From positions 1 through 64,000 of the forward strand of contig CAWATY010000023.1 of NCBI GenBank assembly GCA_963785115.1: 64,000 nucleotides of DNA, given 5' to 3'. The translations under genes and the position numbers were made by a program. This document shows positions 58,105-64,000 of the stretch, piece by piece. The notes below the pieces were generated by a model. That model had not been told where the DNA came from, did not search any database, and saw nothing but the letters and a program-made list of their open reading frames with translations. How positions within the stretch are numbered: the first letter of the stretch is position 1; each line of letters starts with the position of its first letter. Origin of the DNA: JACCWP01 sp963785115 (lineage in GTDB: Bacteria; Actinomycetota; Actinomycetes; Propionibacteriales; Nocardioidaceae).

Positions 58105-58878
58105 TCAGACGGTCTCGAACACGTAGTGGATCGTCAGGTGCACCAGCTCGCCGAGGATGACCAGGACCAGCAGCCGGAAGACCCAGGTCCGTGCCGCCGG
58201 TGACATCGTGAGCTTGGCCCCGAGTATGCCGCCGGCGACGGCGGTCACGGCCATCACAGCGCCGACCTCCCAGTCGACGAGGCCCTTCGCCGCGAAGATC
58301 ACGACGGCCAGCAGACCGGTGGGGACGAGGGCGAACGTCTTCACCGCATTGGCGTGGACCAGCGGCAGGCCGACTGCGAGCGTGAGCGCGAGGAGCAGGT
58401 AGGTCGCCCCGTCGAGCACGATGAAGCCGAGCCAGACCCCGATGCCCGTGAAGATCGCAATCTCGCGGGCGCCCAGCCGGGTCTCACGCACCTCGGCGTT
58501 CACGATCGCTGACTTGAGCTTGGTGAACAGCAGGAGCAGCGCGACGAGTACGGCGGCCGTGATCACCAAGGCCAGGTCACGGGACGGGATCACCTCGGCG
58601 AGGACCGCGCCCACGCCCGCGCCGGCAGTCACCGGAAGGGCCACGACCAGCGCGTTGCGCCAGGGGATCGCTCGCTTGCGGTGGAAGGAGCCGGTGGCCG
58701 ACATCGCGCCGATCAGCACCGGCAGGCGATTGGTGGCGTTGGCGGTCACGGGGTCCAGGCCGATCGCCATCAGGATCGGCAGCGACACCGCCGACCCCGA
58801 GGATGCGGCGGTGTTCAGGAAGCCGCAGGCCAAGCCGGCCAAACCAGCCAACGCCAGCGGCCAGATCTCGATGTCCAC
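58105..58878 (-). CDS. TauE/SafE (TSUP) family membrane transporter
   Basis: This encodes 257 residues with eight helices in two halves: GLAGLACGFLNTAASSGSAVSLPILMAIGLDPVTANATNRLPVLIGAMSA and FTGIGVWLGFIVLDGATYLLLALTLAVGLPLVHANAVKTFALVPTGLLAVVIF. TSUP proteins export sulfite, sulfoacetate or other C2 anions. It lies between the methyltransferase remnant and the intact methyltransferase gene on the same strand, and may move a substrate or product of that pathway. Confidence 0.88.
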   Translation of the reverse strand: MDIEIWPLALAGLAGLACGFLNTAASSGSAVSLPILMAIGLDPVTANATNRLPVLIGAMSATGSFHRKRAIPWRNALVVALPVTAGAGVGAVLAEVIPSRDLALVITAAVLVALLLLFTKLKSAIVNAEVRETRLGAREIAIFTGIGVWLGFIVLDGATYLLLALTLAVGLPLVHANAVKTFALVPTGLLAVVIFAAKGLVDWEVGAVMAVTAVAGGILGAKLTMSPAARTWVFRLLVLVILGELVHLTIHYVFETV

Positions 58879-58931
58879 CGCACCCTCCGTCGGTAACGGC
58901 CGCGACAGCTCGGACGTCAGCGGTTCGACCG

Positions 58932-60371
58932 TTAGTCGCCCAGCTCGGCCCGCCGCCGGGTGACGTACTCCTCCAGCTCAGCCCGGATGCCGTCATCCAG
59001 CGCCGGCTGCTCATACTCCTCCAGCCGCTTCTGCCAGATCCCAGATGCCCGCCCAGCCGTGTCGACTCCGCCACCCCGCATCCACCGCTCGTAGTTCTCC
59101 GAGCTGTTCAGGAACGGCCGGTAGAAGCAGGTGCGGAAGCGCTCCATCGTGTGCATCGCCCCGAGGAAGTGCCCGCCGTGGCCGACCTCCTCGTGCGCCC
59201 CGAATGCCAACGACTCCTCGTCGATCTCCAGCGGGGTGAACTCGTGCTGCAGCATCTCCAGGATCTGCGCGTCGACGATGAACTTCTCGTACCCCGCCAC
59301 CAGTCCGCCCTCGAGCCACCCCGCCGAGTGCATCACCCAGTTCGCCCCCGCCAGGAACGTCGGCAGCAGCGTCATCAACGCCTCGTAACCCGCCTGGGCG
59401 TCGGCTACCTGCGACGACGTCAGCCCACCACCGGTACGGAACGGCAATCCGAAGTGCCGCGCGATCTGCCCGGTGCACAACAGCCCCATCGCCGACTCCG
59501 GCGTGCCGAAGCACGGCGAGCCCGACTGCATGTCGATGTTGGACAGGAACGAGCCGAACACCACCGGCGCGCCCGGCCGGATCAGCTGCGACAGCGCGAT
59601 CCCGCTCAACGCCTCGGCCATCTGCTGCACCAGCGCCGACGGGATCGTCACCGGTGACATCGCCCCCATCAGCAGGAACGGCGTCAGGATCACCGGCTGC
59701 GCGGCGGCGGTGTACTCGAACTGCGCGTCGAGCATCCGGTCGTCCCAGCGCAGCGGCGAGTTGCAGTTGATCAGCGAGATGCACGCCGGCGTCTTCTCGA
59801 TCGACTCCCGGCCGCCGAGCAGGATCTCGCACATCCGGATCGTGTCCGCGGCGTTGACGCCGGACACCACGTTGCCCATGAACACCTTGTCGGTCAGTGT
59901 CATCAGCGCGTACGTCATGTCGAGGTGCCGCGAGTCCAGAGGGGTGTCGTTGGGCTCGCACACCACTCCGCCGGCGGAGTCGAGCACGTCGAACGACTGC
60001 GCCAGCTTGGAGAAGTTGCGGAAGTCGTCCATCGTCGCGTCGCGGCGTACCTCCCCCTCCCGCACGAACGGCGGGCCGTAGACCGCGCCGAAGGCCATCG
60101 AGTCGCCGCCGATGTGCACGTTGTTCATCGGGTTGCGCGCCTGCAGGTCGAACTCGCGCGGCGCCTTGGCCGCCTGCTCGAGCACGAAGTCGGGGTCGAG
60201 GAAGACGGTGTTGTCCTCCACGCGCTGCCCGGCCCCGCGGAACAGGTCCAGCGCCCGGTCGGACATGAACTCCACGCCCACCTCGGTCAGCAGCCGGCGC
60301 CACCCCCGGTCGAGCGTCTGCATCGCGTCCTCGGACAGGACGTCGTAGCGCGGCATCTGGTTGCGGAACAT
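58932..60371 (-). CDS. MttB-family corrinoid methyltransferase, non-pyrrolysine
   Basis: This encodes 479 residues of the trimethylamine methyltransferase (MttB) superfamily, a TIM-barrel that moves a methyl group from a quaternary or tertiary amine to a corrinoid protein. Seen: LDRGWRRLLTEVGVEFMSDRALDLFRGAGQRV, VHIGGDSMAFGAVYGPPFV, ACISLINCNSPLRWDDRMLDAQFEYTAAAQPVILTPFLLMG and FRTGGGLTSSQVADAQAGYEALMTLLPTFLAGANWVMHSAGWLEGG. The frame has no internal TAG at the pyrrolysine site, so it belongs with MtgB-like enzymes that demethylate betaines or related compounds. GGAGG precedes ATG 60371. It is divergent from the IclR operon that encodes the other pathway steps. Confidence 0.92.
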   Translation of the reverse strand: MFRNQMPRYDVLSEDAMQTLDRGWRRLLTEVGVEFMSDRALDLFRGAGQRVEDNTVFLDPDFVLEQAAKAPREFDLQARNPMNNVHIGGDSMAFGAVYGPPFVREGEVRRDATMDDFRNFSKLAQSFDVLDSAGGVVCEPNDTPLDSRHLDMTYALMTLTDKVFMGNVVSGVNAADTIRMCEILLGGRESIEKTPACISLINCNSPLRWDDRMLDAQFEYTAAAQPVILTPFLLMGAMSPVTIPSALVQQMAEALSGIALSQLIRPGAPVVFGSFLSNIDMQSGSPCFGTPESAMGLLCTGQIARHFGLPFRTGGGLTSSQVADAQAGYEALMTLLPTFLAGANWVMHSAGWLEGGLVAGYEKFIVDAQILEMLQHEFTPLEIDEESLAFGAHEEVGHGGHFLGAMHTMERFRTCFYRPFLNSSENYERWMRGGGVDTAGRASGIWQKRLEEYEQPALDDGIRAELEEYVTRRRAELGD

Positions 60372-60433
60372 CGAACGCCTCCGATTCGGCGGATGTGCTT
60401 GACCCGTGGACGTTCCGGATCCTAGCCTCATGA

Positions 60434-60462
60434 TGTGGGACTATGGTTCCACAAAATGGAAC
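60434..60462. promoter_or_regulatory. IclR-type operator between the methyltransferase gene and its operon
   Basis: TGTGGGACTATGGTTCCACA (60434-60453) is a 20-bp dyad with one G-T exception per arm. An overlapping dyad GTTCCA (60446-60451) / TGGAAC (60457-60462) shares its right arm. Three half-sites of type TGTGGAAC lie in the 125-bp divergent gap. Confidence 0.75.
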
Positions 60463-60496
60463 AACCTCCCGAGATCCCCCAACCCAGGACCGTCAC

Positions 60497-61272
60497 GTGA
60501 CCACGACCGGCACCCAGGCCATCGACCGCGCCGCCGCACTGGTGGCGCTGGTCGTGCACGCCGACGAGCCGATCAGCTTCACCGAGATCGCTGAGGAGTG
60601 CGGGCTGGCGCGTTCCACCACGTCACGCCTGCTCACCGCGCTGGAACGCAACGGGCTGCTGGAGCGCGACCAGGGAGGCTCGTTCCGCTCCGGCCGGCTG
60701 TTCGCCCTGTACGCCGCCCGGCACGACCCGTGGGCCGAGGTCGTCCGGCTGATCAACCCCGAGCTGCAGCGGCTCGCCGACGACGTCCGCGAGAGCGTCT
60801 ACTTCACGATCCCGCAGGGCCGCGACGAGACGCTCCAGATCGTCCAGATCGACGCGTCGTACGTGCTCGGCGCCCGCGACTGGCGCGGCGAGGTCGTGCC
60901 GCCGCACTGCAGCGCCGCCGGCAAGGTCATGTACGCCCACGGTTTGCTCGACGTGCCGCCGGGCACCGGACCCGACCAGCTGCTGCCGCGGCTCACCGCC
61001 CGCTCGCTGGGCAGCCGCCCCGAGCTCATCGACGACCTCGACAAGGTCCGCGCCCGCGGGTACGCGATCACCGACTCCGAGCTCGAGGTCGGGCTCAGCG
61101 CGGTGGCCGCGCCGGTCCGCGGACGCGACGGCGGTGTGATCGCCGCCGTCGGGGTACATGGCCCCAGTGCCCGGATGTCCAGGCAGCTCGACCAGGTGGG
61201 TCAGCTGCTGGCCGAACGCGCGGAGGCAATGTCCGCGCTGCTGTTGCGACGTACCCGGAAGGAGGGCGCCGC

Positions 61273-61276
<4 letters not shown>
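60497..61276 (+). CDS. IclR-family transcriptional regulator
   Basis: This encodes 259 residues: a winged-helix N-terminus (IDRAAALVALVVHADEPISFTEIAEECGLARSTTSRLLTALERNGLLERD) and the IclR effector domain (VVPPHCSAAGKVMYAHG, RGYAITDSELEVGLSAVAAPVRGRDGGVIAAVGVHGPSARM). The effector is probably the methylated substrate or a product. GTG 60497 has AGGA at -9. The stop overlaps the corrinoid protein start (ATGA). It likely controls both the operon and the divergent methyltransferase gene. Confidence 0.92.
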
Positions 61277-61938
<662 letters not shown>

Positions 61939-61972
61939 CAACGCCCGACCACTGAGCCACAAAGGACACCGC

Positions 61973-62839
61973 ATGCCGCTCGCGCACACCGTGCTCCGCT
62001 CCGCCTCCCGCGAGGTGGTGGTCGGTCACGACCGTCCGTTCACGATCATCGGCGAACGGATCAACCCCACCGGGCGGAAGATCTTCCAGGAGCAGCTGCG
62101 GGCCGGCGACCTGTCCGCGATCGAGCGCGACGTCGCCGCCCAGGTGGCGGGCGGAGCCGACGTGCTCGACGTCAACATGGGCGTGCCGCTCACCGACGAG
62201 CCCGACCTGCTGGCCCGGGCGATCACGATGGTCCAGTCGCGCACCGACCTGCCGATCTGCATCGACTCCTCGGTCGTCGAGGCGCTCGAGGCCGGCCTGG
62301 CCGCGTACCAAGGCAGGGCGCTGGTCAACTCGGTGACTGCCGAGGACGATCGGATGGAGCTGATCCTGCCGCTGGTCAAGCGGCACGACGCGGCGATCAT
62401 CTGCCTGCCCAACGACGCCGACGAGATCCCGATGGAGGCCGACCGGCGAATCGAGCTGGTCGGCCACATCGTCGAGGTGGCCACCACCGAGTACGGGATC
62501 GCGCTCGAGGACATCGTCATCGACCCGCTGGCGATGCCGATCGGCGCGGACACGTCGGTCGTCGCCACGACGCTCGAGGTGATCACGCGGATCAGGGACA
62601 CCTGGGGCCTGAACATGACGCTCGGTGCGTCGAACGTGTCATTCGGCATGCCCGGCCGGCACACCCTCGGCGCCGCGTTCCTGCCGATGGCGATGACCGC
62701 AGGGCTGACCAGCGCGATCATGGACGCGCGTACCCCGCAGATCGTCGAGGCGGTCAAGGCCGCCGATCTGCTGCTCGGTCACGACGACTGGGGCTCGAGC
62801 TGGATCGCCGCGCACCGGGCCCGGCAGGCAGCGGGATGA
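61973..62839 (+). CDS. methyltetrahydrofolate:corrinoid methyltransferase (DHPS-like, MtgA/MtvA type)
   Basis: This encodes 288 residues with a DHPS-fold pterin-binding barrel: FTIIGERINPTGRKIFQEQLRAGDLSAIERDVAAQVAGGADVLDVNMG, DLPICIDSSVVEALEAGL, NSVTAEDDRME and LGASNVSFGMPGRHTLGAAFLPMAM. In this pathway it moves the methyl group from the corrinoid protein to tetrahydrofolate. AAAGGA precedes ATG 61973, 34 nt after the corrinoid gene. Confidence 0.93.
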   Translation: MPLAHTVLRSASREVVVGHDRPFTIIGERINPTGRKIFQEQLRAGDLSAIERDVAAQVAGGADVLDVNMGVPLTDEPDLLARAITMVQSRTDLPICIDSSVVEALEAGLAAYQGRALVNSVTAEDDRMELILPLVKRHDAAIICLPNDADEIPMEADRRIELVGHIVEVATTEYGIALEDIVIDPLAMPIGADTSVVATTLEVITRIRDTWGLNMTLGASNVSFGMPGRHTLGAAFLPMAMTAGLTSAIMDARTPQIVEAVKAADLLLGHDDWGSSWIAAHRARQAAG

Positions 62840-62840
62840 G

Positions 62841-64000
62841 ATGACCCGGGACGTGTCCGTCGCGCCCGCCGAGTCGGTCCAGGGACTGGGCCGGGAGGGC
62901 CTGCTCGACACGCCGCCCGACACCGTCGGCTCCGAGCTGCCCGCCCACGACGGCACCGGACGGGTGCACCTGCGCTTCTCCACCACGGCTGACGGCAACG
63001 AGCGCGACATCACGGTGCCGCCCGGGGTGAACATCTTCGACGCCGCCAGCTGGAACGGCATCGCGATCGACTCCACCTGCGGCGGTCACGGCACCTGCAA
63101 GAAGTGCAAGGTACGGGTCGCCGACGACGCGGTGCCGATCACCCGGCTCGACGTCCGCGCGTTCAACGCCGACGAGCTGCGCGACGGCTGGCGGCTGGCC
63201 TGCCGGGCTTCGGCTGTACGCGACCTGCAGGTCGAGGTGCCACCGCTGACGACCCGGCCCAAGGCCGCCACCGTCGGCGTCGGCCGGCAGGTGATCCTGC
63301 GACCGGCGGTGCAGAAACGCTACGTCGAGCTCGAGGAGCCGACGCTGCACGACCAGCGGCCCGACGTCGACCGGCTGACGCAGGCGATTGACGACCTCGA
63401 GGTGACGCCGACACTGCACGCGCTGCGCCGGCTGCCGCAGGTGCTGCGCCGGGCCGACTTCAAGGTCACCGCGGTGGTGGTCGACGAAATGCTGATCGAC
63501 GTCGAGGAGGGCGACACCACCGGCACCCGGCACGCGATCGCGTTCGACCTCGGCACCACGACCGTCGTCGCGACCCTGCTCGACCTCTCGACCGGCACCC
63601 CGATGGCAGTGCACTCGATGCTCAACGAGCAGCAGCCCTACGGCGGCGACGTCATCACGCGCATCTCAGCGACCATGCTCGACCCCGACGCGCTGCCCCG
63701 GCTGCAGGAGCTGGCCCGGCACACCCTCGACACCCTGATCGGCGACGTGTGCGACGAGGCGGGCGTCGACCGGGGCAAGGTCTACGAGGTGGCGCTCGCA
63801 GGAAACGCCACGATGACCGCGCTGCTGCTCGGGATCGACCCCGAGCCGCTCGGGGTGGCGCCCTTCGTGATGACGGCCGACGCGTACACCGGGCTCAGCG
63901 CCGCCGACCTCGGACTCACCGTGCACCCGGCCGCGCCAGCCACGGTCTTCCCGTCGCTGGGTGCGTACGTCGGCGGCGACATCGTGGCCGGGATGCTCGC
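62841..64000 (+). CDS. ASKHA/2Fe-2S corrinoid reductive activase (RACo-like), partial
   Basis: The open frame runs off the window after 386 codons. Residues 1-40 are an unusual linker. Then comes a 2Fe-2S ferredoxin domain with CGGHGTCKKC (Cys80, 86, 89) and a fourth Cys at 121 (LACRAS). A linker domain is followed from about residue 233 by the DUF4445/ASKHA ATPase fold (AFDLGTTTVVATLLDLSTG, QQPYGGDVITRISA, ALAGNATMTALLLGIDPEPLG). Such activators re-reduce inactive Co(II) corrinoid in an ATP-dependent step. ATG 62841 lies 1 nt after the previous stop; an alternative ATG at 62836 is out of frame. Confidence 0.92.
   Translation, partial: MTRDVSVAPAESVQGLGREGLLDTPPDTVGSELPAHDGTGRVHLRFSTTADGNERDITVPPGVNIFDAASWNGIAIDSTCGGHGTCKKCKVRVADDAVPITRLDVRAFNADELRDGWRLACRASAVRDLQVEVPPLTTRPKAATVGVGRQVILRPAVQKRYVELEEPTLHDQRPDVDRLTQAIDDLEVTPTLHALRRLPQVLRRADFKVTAVVVDEMLIDVEEGDTTGTRHAIAFDLGTTTVVATLLDLSTGTPMAVHSMLNEQQPYGGDVITRISATMLDPDALPRLQELARHTLDTLIGDVCDEAGVDRGKVYEVALAGNATMTALLLGIDPEPLGVAPFVMTADAYTGLSAADLGLTVHPAAPATVFPSLGAYVGGDIVAGML

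Noticed and set aside
58932..60371. Pyrrolysine-containing trimethylamine methyltransferase
   Set aside because: The frame is continuous without an in-frame TAG at the conserved site and no pyl genes are nearby, so it is the non-pyrrolysine type.
60372..61272. Cobalamin riboswitch controlling the corrinoid operon
   Set aside because: The divergent gap is 125 nt and filled by the IclR operator; no B12-box-like element was seen.

Overview
The window is 64 kb of GC-rich (about 70% by eye), densely coding DNA from an actinobacterium. The evidence is a 13E12-type HNH (DUF222) protein, a mycothiol-dependent isomerase-family protein, a stand-alone LigD polymerase, many ECF sigma factors with membrane partner proteins, GTG starts, ATGA-coupled operons and many apparently leaderless genes. 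A Nocardioides/Kribbella-like member of the Propionibacteriales is my guess; nothing here fixes the genus. No tRNA, rRNA, CRISPR array, insertion sequence or phage module was seen.

Layout. 0-5 kb: P-loop kinase-like protein, DUF4234 protein, a two-gene unit of small membrane protein plus multicopper oxidase, and an ECF42 sigma factor with its YCII/DGPF partner. 5-13 kb: VOC protein, DUF5995 protein, DUF2975/XRE pair under an AT-rich palindromic operator, berberine-bridge-type FAD oxidase, secreted M43 metalloprotease, a GGDEF enzyme with a long heptad-repeat arm, and a small HTH protein whose promoter lies inside two identical 20-bp palindromes. 13-26 kb: SigE-type sigma with partner, TetR with a 35-bp operator facing a DUF4386/oxidoreductase operon, then alkaline phosphatase, beta-lactamase-like protein, LtrA and a stand-alone TOPRIM protein, then a second sigma/partner pair and an FAD enzyme bracketed by repeats. 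26-45 kb: FAD monooxygenase, Asp-box beta-propeller and MoaD-like carrier (propeller frame broken), tandem RibD/DHFR-like genes, ArsR/AHSA1 pair, 13E12 gene with an SOS-like box, LigD-polymerase/kinase/kinase operon, ECF41 sigma with CMD partner under a recognisable ECF41 promoter, an RTX-repeat secreted protein, a broken lipoprotein gene and a third sigma/partner pair (partner frame broken). 45-57 kb: small enzymes, a leaderless MFS/ArsR divergent pair, APC transporter plus universal stress protein, secreted beta-propeller, nitrilase, GNATs, methyltransferases and DinB.

57-64 kb holds the most coherent metabolic module: a non-pyrrolysine MttB-family methyltransferase facing an operon of IclR regulator, B12-binding corrinoid protein, methyltetrahydrofolate:corrinoid methyltransferase and a 2Fe-2S/ASKHA corrinoid activator that runs off the window. 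Together they would take a methyl group from a methylated amine or betaine-like compound to tetrahydrofolate, with ATP-driven repair of oxidised cobalamin. A shortened second copy of the methyltransferase 3' end lies 1.5 kb away, so the locus has been rearranged.

Two signals run through the whole window. At least 18 starts sit 6-7 nt downstream of an xAnnnT hexamer, which fits leaderless transcription and settles several start codons; two such promoters instead open 10-12-codon uORFs overlapping the real gene start. In addition, three genes (an Asp-box propeller, a lipoprotein and a sigma partner) carry single-base frame breaks, four in all, either recent decay or assembly error.
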